DNA of 64,000 nucleotides from Candidula unifasciata. Its lineage: Eukaryota; Mollusca; Gastropoda; Stylommatophora; Geomitridae. Location: the NCBI GenBank assembly GCA_905116865.2, contig CAJHNH020000224.1, positions 299,657 through 363,656 on the forward strand, written 5' to 3'. The notes under the pieces were generated by a model. It had not been told where the DNA came from, ran no database searches, and worked only from the letters and a program-made list of their open reading frames with translations. The position numbers and the translations under genes were made by a program. Below are positions 12,101-23,684 of this stretch, piece by piece (within the stretch, counting starts at the first letter, position 1; every line of letters begins with the position of its first letter).

Positions 12101-14651
12101 CTGTCCCTCCTTCCTGATACCATACCTTCTACTATTATGTTTCAATACGTTCTCACAACTTACAATTTGGCATCGTCAAAATCTTCTCCTTGGACTTTGT
12201 TTGGATTCGGTTGACAATAAAATCAGTCTTGTTCTGCTTCACTTTATTTGATTCATTTTATTTTTGTAACCGCTCCAGGTTTTGAGAGAGATATCAGATT
12301 CTGCTTCTTGCTCTTCTTGCCGCCCCGATCATAAACACAGCTTGCTGTTGTAGTTTCTCTGATGTTTTCTTTTCATCTTCTTATCTGTAAATGAAATAAA
12401 TAAAGCGTATAAAGGAGATTCTTCACGCCATCATCGCCTTGGCCAGTTTTGTAGATCAGTTCTTCACGCCATCATCGCCTTGATCAGTCTTGTAGATCAG
12501 TTATTCACGCCATCATCGCCTTGGCCAGTTTTGTAGACCAGTTCTTCACGCCATTATCGCCTTGGTCAGTCTTGTAGACTAGTTCTTCACGCCATCATCG
12601 CCTTGGCCAGTCTTGTAGACCAGTTCTTCACGCCATCATCGCCTTGGCCAGTTTTGTAGACCAGTTCTTCACGCCATTATCGCCTTGGTCAGTCTTGTAG
12701 ACCAGTTCTTCACGCAATCATCGCCTTGGCCAGTCTTGCAGATCAGTTCTTCACGCAATCATCGTCTTGGCCAGTTTTGTAGATCAGTTCTTCACGCCAT
12801 TATCGCCTTGGTCAGTCTTGTAGACTAGTTCTTCACGCCATCATCGCCTTGGCCAGTCTTGTAGACCAGTTCTTCACGCCATCATCGCCTTGGCCAGTTT
12901 TGTAGACCAGTTTTTCACGCCATCATCGCCTTGGCCAGTTTTGTAGACCAGTTCTTCACGCCATCATCGCCTTGGTCAGTCTTGTAGACCAGTTCTTCAC
13001 GCAATCATCGCCTTGGCCAGTCTTGTAGATCAGTTCTTCACGCCATTATCGCCTTGGTCAGTCTTGTAGACCAGTTCTTCACGCCATCATTGCCTTGGCC
13101 AGTCTTGTAGACCAGTACTTCACGCCATCATCGCCTTGGCCAGTCTTGTAGACCAGTACTTCACGCCATCATTGCCTTGGCCAGTCTTGTAGACCAGTAC
13201 TTCACGCCATCATCGCCTTGGCCAGTCTTGTAGACCAGTTCTTCACGCCATCATTGCCTTGGCCAGTCTTGTAAATCAGTTCTTCACGCTATCGTAGCCT
13301 TGGCCAGTCTTGTAGACCAGTTCTTTACACCATCATCGCCTTGGCCAGTTTTGTAGACCAGTTCTTCACGCCATCATCGCCTTGGCCAGTCTTGTAGACC
13401 AGTACTTCACGCCATCATCGCCTTGGCCAGTTTTGTAGACCAGTTCTTCACGCCATCATCGCCTTGGTCAGTCTTGTAGACCAGTACTTCACGCCATCAT
13501 GGCCTTGGCCAGTTTTGTAGACCAGTTCTTCACACCATCATCGCCTTGGCCAGTCTTGTAGACCAGTACTTCACGCCATCATTGCCTTGGCCAGTCTTGT
13601 AGACCAGTACTTCACGCCATCATCGCCTTGGCCAGTCTTGTAGACCAGTTCTTCACGCCATCATTGCCTTGGCCAGTCTTGTAAATCAGTTCTTCACGCT
13701 ATCGTAGCCTTGGCCAGTCTTGTAGACCAGTTCTTTACACCATCATCGCCTTGGCCAGTTTTGTAGACCAGTTCTTCACGCCATCATCGCCTTGGCCAGT
13801 CTTGTAGACCAGTACTTCACGCCATCATCGCCTTGGCCAGTTTTGTAGACCAGTTCTTCACGCCATCATCGCCTTGGTCAGTCTTGTAGACCAGTACTTC
13901 ACGTCATCATGGCCTTGGCCAGTTTTGTAGACCAGTTCTTCACACCATCATCGCCTTGGTCAGTCTTGTAGACCAGTACTTCACGCCATCATCGCCTTGG
14001 CCAGTCTTGTAGACCAGTTCTTCACGCCATCATTGCCTTGGCCATCGCCTTGGCCAGTCTTGTAGACCAGTTCTTCACGCCATCATCGCCTTGGCCAGTC
14101 TTGTAGACCATGTCTTCACGCCATCATCGCCTTGGTCAGTCTTGTAGACCAGTTCTTCACGCCATCATCGCCTTGGCCAGTCTTGTAGACCATGTCTTCA
14201 CGCCATCATCGCCTTGGCCAGTCTTGTAGACCAGTCTGCACTGAATGAGCTGTGTGCTCCACAGTACTTACTACTCGTGACATTTCCAAGCAACGTTTGT
14301 AGGCTGGATCTACCTGGGTAGCCGAGGTTCCTCAGTGAAATACCTAGGTATGACTCCGGTCAACCAGTATCTGCTGGGCTAGGTCATGACTCCTGTTTTA
14401 TAGTGCGTTTGAGAAGTCGTGCTTGACGTTTAAAAACTATAACTCGGTAACCCTCCGGTGTACATTGTTTAAATTTGTCACGCAACTGTTAATAATCAAG
14501 TCCTTATGAGAAAAGAATTATAATGGAGACAAACATTTAATTTCATTTGGCAGTGAACTGCAGTTTTTAAAAAAGATTCTAAGCATACAGTTTGCATGTT
14601 TACAGTTAATGGAGTGCGCCAACTTTGCAAAACATCAAATTGCATTGAACT

Positions 14652-14682
<31 letters not shown>

Positions 14683-17600
14683 GTGCTGCTACTGCTGCTG
14701 CTGCTACTGCTACTACTGCTACTACTTCTACTGCTACTTCTGCTGCTACTACTGCTAATACTGCTACTGCTGCTACTAGTGCTGCTGCTACTGCTACTGC
14801 TACTGCTGCTGCTACTGCAGTCATAAGGACATGGGGAATCTAAGACCACACGCAGAAATCCATGTTGATCCGTACAGGAGTTGAGATATTTGTTAAAGCG
14901 TGAGGTTACAACTTCAAGAATGCACTACAGTCTTGCCATTTCCCTCTCTTGAACTTTCTAATGACAGTCAGTGTTTATTAGGCCACTTTTTACAAAGAGA
15001 TACTTATCTGTAAGAACATGTCGATTACGAAGGGTAAGGAGGAGTTTTTAATTGCACTAAGAAATGTTTGGAAATCGAAGGCAATCAAAACTACCACTAA
15101 ACTTGAAATGTGTTATTCCTATGACAAATCACTACTGCTGTCTGGAGCGGAAACAGTGAGAGCTAATAACATGAATAATAATAAACTACAACCGTTCATC
15201 GAAGGCATCCTTGGCTTAGGAGTTGCGAATGTGACTCGTAATTACAACATACCGCGATCAAAAGCCTACTGCTGGCTGCGTGGATTTTTGTCATAGTATA
15301 TAAACTTCAAGAGGAAATAAGTGCTCTAAACGTCCGGTGGTCTTGGGACAGAGTCCTTCTGTCAGCATAAACAACATGGGTGAAAGCCGAAAGGAAGCCC
15401 ATGATGGGAAAACAAGTCTGCTTGATGTCAAAATTAAATTAAGAATTGGCTTCTAGAATGTAAGAACCATGTTTGAAACGACCAAAACTGCCCAAGTAAT
15501 TAATGAAATGCAGAACTATAAACTGCATATTCTTGGAATTAGTGAAAGCAGGTGGACAGGGTTTGGACAATCCACAACAGGTACAGGAGAAACCATAATA
15601 TAATCTGGAAGAGATGATAACCTACATTCTGCAGGCGTGGCACTTGTTTTAAAGAAAGGTATACACAAACATCTCATCGAGTGGCATCCAATCAATAAAA
15701 GAATAATGACAGCACGATTCAATGGCAAACATGCCAAACTTCAGTCATCCAATGCTACGCACCGACTAATGAAGCTGAAGATGAAGATAAAGAAACATTC
15801 TTTAGGAGACTGCAAGAGGTAGTAGATGAAGTACCAGCCCATGATATTCTATGCATTATGGGAGATCTCAATGCAAAAGTTGGTAACAATAACTTGAATG
15901 GAGAATTATCAATGGGAAATCAAGGATGTGGTACAATTAATGACAACGGGGAAAGACTGAGCGACTTCTGCACGACGAATAGACTTGTTATAGGAGGAAC
16001 ACTATTTCCTCACAAGAACATACACAAGCTTACATGGATATTCCCAAACAGAAGAGATGTAAACCAGATCGACCATTTCATGGTAAACAGAAAATAGCGT
16101 GGGTCCCTACTCGATGTGCGGGTCAGAAGGGGAGCAGATGTGGGAAGCGATCATCACCTTGTAGTCGCTCTACTACGACTTAAACTCAAACAAGTTTACA
16201 CGCATGTTAAGACTCAGACAGCACGTTACAATGTTAACCTTTAAAGAGAAAAAGACATTGCCACTAAATTTATAGTAGAACTCAACAATAGATTTCAAAC
16301 CCTATCAAGTGACCCAGAAACTCCAACTACAATCAGCATTCAAGACAGATGGAACCAGATCAAAGAAACATACAAATCAACTAGCAATAACATATTAGAA
16401 ACCAGGAAACAAAATCACAAAGAATTGATAAGTAGTCAAACCATGGACTATATTGCTAAGCGAAAAAGAATAAAGAGCCTCATAAATCACACTAAATCAG
16501 AACGTCAGAAAGACAAACTAATGTTAGAATATAGCGAACTAAATAAAATGACAAAGAAAAGTGCCAGAGCTTGCAGAAATAGAAGAAAATGCTGCTAAAG
16601 AACATGATCTACAAACCCTACACAAAATTACCCAGCAAATTTGCGGAAACAGAAACAATTATCACAGCATACCCATCAGAGATAACCAAGGCAGACTGCT
16701 CACCACAGAACAAAAACAAGACATGCAGTGGACTAAACACTTCTCCGACCTCTTGAACAGACCTGATCCTGAAAATCCCCCAGATATTCAACCAGCCTCT
16801 CAGGACATTGACACTATTACTGAACCACCAAGCAAACAAGAAATCCTTAAAGCTATCCACACTTTAAAAAACAACAAAGCACCAGGCAAAGACGAACTGC
16901 CAGCAGAACTTCTCAAAGTAGATCCCAACACAACTGCTAGCATTCTAGAACCATTTTTCAAGGATATTTGGGAAAAAGAAGTGTTGCCTGACGACTGGAC
17001 TGAAGGAACAATAGTCAAAATCCCCAAAAAAGGAGACTTAACAGACTGCAATAATTGGAGGGGAATTACTCTACTCTCAGTACCAAGCCAAATATTTTGT
17101 AAAATCATCATAATGCGGCTTGAAAAAAAGAGTACGTAAATGCCTACGAGTAGAACAAGCAGGATTCAGAAAGGGCAGAGGAACAATTGAACACATCTTC
17201 GCCATACGTAACATTTTAGAACAATGCAATGAATGGCAGAGAAGTATATTTATTAATTTTGTGGACTTTGAGAAAGCTTTTGACAGCGTCCATAGAGACG
17301 GTGTGTGGAAAATGTTACGACATTATGGAATTCCAGAAAAAATAGTCAACATAATTGCTCTCTTCTATGAAGACTTTTCCTGCAGTATAAAAAATTACAA
17401 TACATCTTTCCCAGTAAAGACAGGTGTAAGACAGGGATGTGTTATGTCATCTCTCCTCTTTAACCTTGTGATTGATTGGATACTAAAGAACACAGTAGAC
17501 AGGACATTAAAAGGCATACGATGGACTCCATTCACCATGCTTGAAGGCCTTGATTTTGCAGATGATATAGCACTCCTATCACATAAACATGAACATATAC

Positions 17601-19888
17601 AAGAGAAAAGTAACAGACTACACTGCACAGCAGAAATGGTGGGACTGAGAATAAATACAAAGAAAACTAAGATCATGACAAACAGTCCAAACCAACAACC
17701 AGTGACCAATCACTTGAAAATGTAGAACATTTCACATATCTTGGCAGTGTGGTGTCCCTACTGGGAGGGACAGAGGAAGACATACAGTCACGCCTGAACA
17801 AAGCTAGAGCTGCTTTTGGAAGGATGAGGCAAATCTGGAAATCCAACAATTACTGCAAAGGAACAAAACTCCGACTCTACAAGAGCATCATTTTGCCAGT
17901 TCTTTTTAATGGAGCGGAATGCTGGAGAATGACCAAAAAGGATGCACACAAGCTGTCCACCTTCCACCACACATGTCTACGTAGAATTATCAAAATTTTC
18001 TGGCCAGATACAATCTCAAACACTAAACTACTTTAAGCCACAAACAAAGAAACTTTAGACAGTATGATTACCAAGAGAAGATGGAAATGGCTTGGCTACG
18101 TTATGAGAATGACTTCTAATATACCTGCCAAAACAGCTCTCACATGGACACTAGAGGGAAAGAGAAAACAGGGGCGCCCAAAAACAACATGGAGACGAAC
18201 GATGGAAAGTGACCTGAGTGCGGCATCTTTGATGGAAAACTGCACTGAAGATTGCACAGGACAGGAAAGCATGGAAAGTCCTCTATAAAGCCTCATGTGC
18301 CACTAGGCATAACGAGAACTGATGACGGTGATTCATTAACAGGGGCCGGTGCAGAATAGAGGAAAGTAATTGTAAGGTAGAATAATTAAAGTGGAGCTTT
18401 GTGAGAGAACTAAAAAAAAAACTCCAGTGAATTTTGCAGTTCAGTAAGACATACTGGCGTTGAATAGGACACATGCTGAGAAAAAACGGAGAATTATATG
18501 CGAATAGTTTCTTCTAATTTATTGCCAGGCATATTTCGCTGTATCTCATCAGGTGCGTTACTACAGAGTTACATCAATATAAAATACAGCACAAAACTGA
18601 ATAAATTCAACTGGAATGAGAATTATATACCTAGAATGTCTTTGCACTAGAACTCACAGGGGCATAGAAACAAGTGAGACCCCCCCCCCCCCCCAAAAAA
18701 AAAAACGCATGCAGAAGAGAGAAAGAGAATAAAGTTACGATGGGGAGTACATGAGGAGAGCTGGATGCAGTATCAAAGAATTTGATAACTTTGCTTGAGT
18801 TTGTTGATATAGTATGCTCCATTTTTGGAACAAAGTACGTAAGTAAATTTTACCCTACCAGGTCATCACACAAAGCGATAAACACTCGGTGACACAAAGT
18901 GCCACCATGCGGATGACGATCATCCGTAGAGAGGTCCTAGAAACGGCGTTCAACCGTCAAGCTTTAGTGCAGCCACTGCCAAATGCCGTCAAAAATAAAG
19001 AAAAATTGGGGAACAAAGAGTAGAGAAGAAGTAAAGACAGTTGCCTGATGAGAGAACCGGTTTATGTTTCAGAATTCTACTGGGACAGAGACGGACAGGA
19101 ACCGCAGGACTCCATGTGGCTGCCCAACGAACCCAACTTCTCTGGCAGATGCGTCCAGCTGGGCACTGAAGGACAGAGGGAGTCGGACTCTGCAAACACA
19201 TACCTCCTGGCTGACCAGTCGTGTACCACCTCCAACAAAGTGATTTGTGAGAAAAACGCTGGTATGTTATGCCCCCTGTGTGTTTCTCTAACAATTACTT
19301 CTTCTTTTTATTTTTCTTCTTCTTTTTCTTCTTTTCTTCTTCTTCTTCTTTGTCTAGTTGTTTCTGGTTTTTTTTTTTCTTTATTTTCTTCTTTTTTTTT
19401 TCTTTGTCGTTTTGTTTCTGTTCTTCTTCTCCTCCTCCTCCTTCGCTTTCTCCGCCTTCCATTGTTCGCCTCCTAGCTTCCTGAAAGATTTACCACTCTA
19501 TAATTACAAAATCTTGTGTAGTTCACAGTGTGGGCGATCTAAGGTGTAGTAGTTGCCATGGCTGCAATGGGCGGCATTTGTTGAGGTAATTATGTCTCCA
19601 AATAAAAGTAAACTTACAGAAAACATTCTAACATTCTTCACAGACATGCTGGAGGCCATGGGCTATCAGGAGGTGATGACATCATCAGGCAACCAATGCC
19701 CTATGGACACTTACGTGGCCAGATCATGGAGCCATTGTGCCCGCAACTGCTCCAAGAACAAGTTCTGTACCGGCTTCCAGTACAGCGACATGACCCAGGC
19801 CTGTACTCCCTACAGGTTCAACGTCAACTGTCCTAGCCCGCAAATCATGCCCTTGACCATAAACGTTCGGGAGTTTCCTAGATGTTAA
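9031..19888 (+). CDS. C-type lectin-like protein with PAN/apple-like C-terminus, 5' partial
   Basis: Spliced gene; exons 9031-9123, 11824-11937, 19073-19261 and 19644-19888 all join in phase 1 with GT-AG sites. The first three encode one CTLD. It starts WHEFEGHCY, has FWVGLEF in the core, and carries WLPNEPN with the EPN motif that in mannose-type CTLDs contacts calcium and sugar, then the final disulphide region SCTTSNKVICE. The usual WND is replaced by YLLADQSC, so sugar binding is uncertain. The last exon adds about 80 residues with six cysteines in a PAN/apple-like spacing and ends in TAA. A signal-peptide exon is expected upstream but was not found. The likely role is a secreted recognition lectin; that is inferred from the family. 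Alternative last exons lie downstream. Confidence 0.85.
9545..11145. repeat. 67-bp minisatellite, about 24 units
   Basis: Unit starts TTCCTCGTGATGTCCACTGG and continues TAGCACTATCGCTGCTGCTT. It lies in the intron between CTLD exons 1 and 2. Because 67 is not a multiple of three, every reading frame cycles through the unit and yields identical 61-codon ORFs every three units; these are artefacts. Groups of units are repeated as a block (for example 10115 and 10651, offset 536 bp, eight units). Confidence 0.97.
11220..11270. repeat. (GA)n-rich tract
   Basis: GAGAGA repeats interrupted by AAAA, low complexity, in the intron just before CTLD exon 2. Confidence 0.9.
11824..11937 (+). CDS. CTLD exon 2
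   Basis: Acceptor TGCATTTCCAG and donor GTAAGT. Encodes GSYMVEIEEDPELNYLQTII and then EGSTDDFWVGLEFNNATR, the helix-2 to WIGL core of a CTLD. Phase 1 at both ends. Confidence 0.9.
12415..14235. repeat. 41-bp minisatellite, about 44 units
   Basis: Unit AGTTCTTCACGCCATCATCG plus CCTTGGCCAGTCTTGTAGACC. Diagnostic variant units (GTAAATCAGT at 13271 and 13681) recur 410 bp apart, so a block of ten units was duplicated. Lies in the lectin intron between exons 2 and 3. Confidence 0.97.
14236..14640. other. intron sequence, nothing recognised
   Basis: Single-copy-looking intron of the lectin gene with no further features. Confidence 0.5.
14650..14820. repeat. (CTG/CTA)n trinucleotide array
   Basis: Mixed CTG and CTA units, about 57 triplets. 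Frames read poly-Leu, poly-Ser or poly-Ala according to strand; no coding support. Confidence 0.97.
15030..15300 (+). mobile_element. RTE-like LINE RT C-terminal fragment
   Basis: Translates to NVWKSKAIKTTTKLEMC and LLLSGAETVRAN, then KLQPFIEGILGL. This corresponds to the segment after the RT palm in the element just downstream (IWKSNNYCKGTKLRLYKS and LFNGAECWRM at about 17835-17930), so it is a piece of a separate copy. Confidence 0.6.
15440..18335 (+). mobile_element. RTE-like non-LTR retrotransposon, decayed
   Basis: Domain order is endonuclease, then RT. The APE-type endonuclease (about 15440-16160) shows NVRTMFETTKTAQV, LHILGISESRWTG, IMGDLNAKVG and GADVGSDHHLVV. The RT (16560-17725) shows KNNKAPGKDELPAELLK, KIPKKGDLTDCNNWRGITLL, FVDFEKAFDSV, VRQGCVMSSLLFNLVIDW and catalytic LDFADDIALLS. 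The tail (17730-18290) includes RRWKWLGYVMRM and GRPKTTWRRTMESD. Stops and frameshifts (for example near 15600, 15750, 16095 and 17138) break it into several ORFs, so it cannot make an intact polyprotein. The 3' end is probably at the CTGATGACGGTGATTC tail. It sits in the lectin intron between exons 2 and 3, on the same strand as the gene. The RTE assignment rests on motif resemblance. Confidence 0.88.
18485..18640 (+). repeat. dispersed repeat D copy
   Basis: Shares TTTATTGCCAG, GCTGTATCTCATCAGGTGCG and CTACAGAGTTACATCAATAT with 49595-49735. Same orientation, non-coding, nature unknown. Confidence 0.5.
18855..18965. mobile_element. MITE family copy, partial
   Basis: Matches the loop and right arm of the 5104 foldback: CACAAAGCGATAAACACTCG, GACACAAAGTGCCACCATG, then GAGAGGTCCTAGAAACGGCG. 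Confidence 0.6.
19073..19261 (+). CDS. CTLD exon 3
   Basis: Acceptor TATGTTTCAG and donor GTATGT. Encodes FYWDRDGQEPQDSMWLPNEP, NFSGRCVQLG and SCTTSNKVICEKNA, which is the second half of the CTLD with the EPN motif and the last conserved cysteines. Ends in phase 1, which matches all four downstream candidate last exons. Confidence 0.92.
19300..19450. repeat. pyrimidine-rich (TTC/TTCT)n tract
   Basis: Almost pure C/T for about 150 bp, between CTLD exon 3 and the first PAN-like exon. Confidence 0.9.
19644..19888 (+). CDS. PAN/apple-like last exon, copy A
   Basis: Acceptor TTCTTCACAG. It begins in phase 1 (completing GAC), encodes 81 residues and ends in TAA. Cysteines sit in NQCPMD, HCARNC, FCTGF, ACTPYRF and NCPSP; this spacing and the CTGFQYSDMTQAC block are PAN/apple-like. 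Copy B has the same length (245 nt including stop) and about nine in ten identical residues. The role is probably a protein- or glycan-binding C-terminal module. Confidence 0.85.
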
Positions 19889-19956
19889 TTGTCTGACCCC
19901 GTTGACCACTGGATCAGCTCACCTCTGCTTCTACGGTGTTATTGCTAACAGTCTTC

Positions 19957-19960
<4 letters not shown>

Positions 19961-20034
<74 letters not shown>
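19961..20034. repeat. (AT)n microsatellite
   Basis: About 37 AT units in the presumed 3' UTR of PAN copy A; absent at the matching place in copy B. Confidence 0.98.
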
Positions 20035-20037
<3 letters not shown>

Positions 20038-20239
20038 CGTTAAATAGTAACAATTATAATTTACAATAACGCTTCCCATTTTAAAATGTAAAAATAATAA
20101 TATTCATAGCAATCACATCGGCGTTTTGGAACTTGACAGCTGGTCAGAAGGAGATTTATATGATGGATGATGCTTGTTGTAGATTATCCGGCTGCCAGGT
20201 TTTTCGCGTGCAGTGATTTAACCTTGTATTAAGAGCTAA

Positions 20240-20245
20240 AATAAA
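20240..20245 (+). terminator. polyadenylation signal, copy A
   Basis: AATAAA within AGAGCTAAAATAAAGACG, 352 nt after the PAN-A stop codon, conserved at 21635 in copy B. Confidence 0.55.
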
Positions 20246-20382
20246 GACGTACTGATGCACAAGTTTGTCACACGTAAAATGTTTGGTAGATGATTATAGC
20301 AGTGAGTGAAATATAATGTTTGCACCGTAAATAAAGGCTGTATAACAACTATAAAATGTTTCTACTTCTTTTTTTTTTACAG

Positions 20383-20471
20383 CTCTAGCTACTACTACTA
20401 CCACCACCACCACCACTAACACCACAACAACAACTACTACTATTAATAACAATAATAATAACAATAATTAA
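20383..20471 (+). CDS. candidate Thr-rich alternative last exon, copy A
   Basis: A strong polypyrimidine tract and TTTTTTTACAG precede an exon that is open in the required phase 1. It reads ALATTTTTTTTN, runs through Thr and Asn, then stops (TAA). The start (A/V-LATTT) is the same in copy B. The stop lies earlier than in copy B. If spliced to CTLD exon 3 it would replace the PAN module with a short mucin-like tail. It may simply be a microsatellite with a fortuitous acceptor. Confidence 0.35.
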
Positions 20472-20633
20472 TACCACTTGGCCATCACTACTGCCTCTGC
20501 TACTGACTCCTCTTCTGTTTAATCCTGAGTTCATAAACTTTCCCCCGTTATTTGTGTGTTATTGCCTATCTTATCTTCCCTGTCTTCCCGTCCTGCGTCG
20601 TTACCTTTACTTTATATTACTATTCCTGTTACA

Positions 20634-20634
<1 letters not shown>

Positions 20635-20712
<78 letters not shown>
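20635..20712. repeat. (CT)n microsatellite
   Basis: About 38 CT units at the junction between the two duplicated 3' modules. Confidence 0.98.
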
Positions 20713-20714
<2 letters not shown>

Positions 20715-20858
20715 TTCGTTGTTTCACAACGTGGGCGATCTAACGTGCGGTAGTTGCCATGGCTACAATGGGCGGCATTTATTCATCTAAATATTTCTCC
20801 ACATAAAAATAAACGTACAAAAAACATTCTAACAGCCGTGGCATTGCCTTCTTCACAG

Positions 20859-21103
20859 ACATGCTGGAGGTCATGAACTATCAGGAGGTGATGACGTCAT
20901 CGGGCAACCAATGCCCTATGGTCACTTACGTGGCCAGGTCCAAGATTCAGTGTGCCCGCAACTGCTCCAAGAACAAGTTCTGTACCGGCTTCCAGTACAG
21001 TGACATGACCCAGGCCTGTACCACCTACAGGTTCAACGTCAACTGTCCTACCCCGCAGATCATGCCCTTGACCATATACGTTCGGGAGTTTCCTAGATGT
21101 TGA
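20859..21103 (+). CDS. PAN/apple-like last exon, copy B
   Basis: Acceptor CTTCTTCACAG, phase 1, 81 residues, stop TGA. All six cysteines of copy A are kept. Differences cluster in YVARSKIQC (copy A YVARSWSHC) and a few single residues. Since copies A and B both carry a stop and the same entry phase, they can only be mutually exclusive last exons of the lectin gene. Confidence 0.82.
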
Positions 21104-21202
21104 TTGTCTGACCCCGTTGACCACTGGATCAGCTTACCTCTGCTGCCGCGTTGTTATTGCTAACAGTCTTCCTTTTTTTAATGATCGTTTAATAGTAACA
21201 AT

Positions 21203-21438
21203 CACATGTACACACAATTTAAGATAGGCATATCAGCCATGTGCACCTGTGGAAAGGTGCCCCAGACAGCAGAGCATGTACTCCAGGACTGCACCGAATT
21301 TGACACATTAAGGCAAACCTTTTGGCCAAAAAAGAACAACAGTGGACCGTAAACTCTATGGACCACTGAATGAATTAACAACAACAGTGAAATTTATACA
21401 AGAGACAAAATTGCTGATATAGACAACTTATTTCAAGA
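21203..21438 (+). mobile_element. 5'-truncated LINE 3' end with 10-bp target-site duplication
   Basis: Flanked by TAGTAACAAT at 21193-21202 and 21439-21448; copy A has the empty site once (AATAGTAACAATTATAATTT). The insert encodes MCTCGKVPQTAEHVLQDC and, in another frame, KLYGPLNELTTTVKFIQETK and a stop. That is the C-terminal region of an RNase H-bearing non-LTR element. Confidence 0.85.
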
Positions 21439-21634
21439 TAGTAACAATTATAATTTACAATAACGCTTTCCATTTTAAAATGTAAAAATAATAATATTCA
21501 TAACAATCCCATTGGCATTTTGGAATTTGACAGCTGGTCAGAAGGAGATTAAATCTGATGGATGATGTTTTTTGTAGATTATCTGGCTGCCAGGTTTTTC
21601 GCGTGTAGTGATTTAGCCTTGTATTAAGAGCTAA

Positions 21635-21640
21635 AATAAA
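21635..21640 (+). terminator. polyadenylation signal, copy B
   Basis: AATAAA within AGAGCTAAAATAAAGACG, conserved with 20240. Confidence 0.5.
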
Positions 21641-21782
21641 GACGTACTTGTGCACAAGTTCGTTACATGTAAAATGTTTGGTAGATGATTATAGCAGTGA
21701 GTGAACTAGTAATGTTTGCACATTAAATAAAAGCTGTTAAACAAATGTTAAATGTTTCTACTTCCTTTTTTTTTTTTTACAG

Positions 21783-22165
<383 letters not shown>

Positions 22166-22270
22166 TCCTGAGTTTATATACTTATATAGCTGTATCTGTG
22201 TTTTATTGCCTTTCTTATCCATCCTTGTCTTCCCGTTCTATGTCGCTATCTATACTTCATATTACTATCC

Positions 22271-23684
22271 CTCTTAGCCTTATTTCTCTTCTCCGATTAC
22301 TAACGCTCATGTAAGTGTTTGTCTGCTGTATGCACGTGGCACTGTCTTTAGCCACAATACAGGTTGAGTTAATGGGTTGGATAAAGTCCTATTGTCATTC
22401 TCCCTCTCATGTAGGAGTTGCAGTAAAATTCAAACATCTATCTATCTATTCTTCCCTTATGTTATGTTTGGCGAAAATATGTTTAGAATGGATGCACGAG
22501 AGCAGTCAGAACTACCACAGTCTACTGTTGACTATCGAAGTCGGCTAGATTGTGTCAATTATGTAATCATTAAAACATCCAACAAACGCTTCAGTGGTGT
22601 ATTTCGGTGTCACTTAAAAATGTATACTAAAAACTATGTGTTAATAGACGTGTGTCAAAATATCTCTCCGTAACTTTGTTTGTGGGTGCTGTTTCTTTGT
22701 ATTTCACTGTTTTTTGGACAAGCAATTCTTGCACCATCGTTTTGAGGCAAGGGTTATAAAACATAAACAGTGAGAACTGGCCTTAATTTGTCGTCTTTGT
22801 TGAAATCTGTATTCTGCAGTGCTCATATATTTACAAAACAAATGAAAGCGACAAAGAGTATGCCTGAAAAAAAAATAACTTTCCAAAAATTAACAGATTA
22901 AAGAACACTAATGTGTTTACTAAAATACAAAAGGGCAGACATAACTATAACCATATTTCATGGAGAGTCGTGGGTAAATGCTTATGTACACAACAACAAA
23001 GTGCAAACTACTGGTTCACTCACGGGACGGTTGTGTACGTAGATCAGTTGTGCTGACTTCGACATGCAACAGTCAGTTCTACAAGTTGAAACCATCTAGT
23101 ATTGTGAAGGTGTTAAATTAGTTGGACTTTGTATGACAGTAACAAACGCCAACATTACAAACAACAGACATTTTATATCGTTGGTTTTAATTATTAACCG
23201 GACAAAAAGAGTATTTCTAAAGCTGAGTAAACATAAATTGATGGTAACCGTTGCTTGTTTTGATAAACACTTGTCTCTAGTATGACAAAAAAACCATGCA
23301 GGATTGTGTCTGTTTCTGTCTTGTTTTATTTATGTGTGTTCTGTTTTCGTTTGCTGGTCTTTCAACTATTGCCTTACGTACTAAACCTCGAAGATGTCTA
23401 TGCGTACTCCGTCTTGCTTACAAGAAGAATAGTGCAAATACGTACTTTCCTGGCGGTTAATATAAGTGTCACTTGCAAGTCCAAATTTCCCGTAATGAAA
23501 CATTATTGATTAATGTCATACAACAAATATACCAGCCATTCATTGTCTTTTCTAGAAGTGAAACACCTCCATTAAGAGTAAATCGGAAAGAGACTGGAAA
23601 ACAAACACGGGATATTTTTTTTTTTTTTTTTAAATCCTTCAACATCTAAACAGAACTGACCAAGTTACCATCTTTCTCTTACGT
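22271..23684. other. intergenic, no gene recognised
   Basis: AT-rich, with random ORFs only. No recognised repeat beyond short homopolymers. Confidence 0.5.

Larger units (their letters stand above)
19500..20711 (+). repeat. 3'-end module, copy A of a tandem duplication
   Basis: Holds PAN-like exon A, its 3' UTR and candidate Thr-rich exon A. It aligns along its length with 20712-22270: GTGGGCGATCTAA and GGGCGGCATTT before the exon, and GGAACTTGACAGCTGGTCAG, TGCCAGGTTTTTCGCGTG and AGAGCTAAAATAAAGACGTA after it. It differs by an (AT)n run at 19961 and microsatellite length. Confidence 0.88.

Noticed and set aside
12415..14235. CRISPR-like array
   Set aside because: Units are contiguous 41-bp repeats without unique spacers, in a eukaryotic intron.
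19724..21124. Minus-strand ORFs of 61 and 75 codons (MVNGVRQ start)
   Set aside because: Antisense of the two PAN-like exons; the similarity between them reflects the exon duplication.
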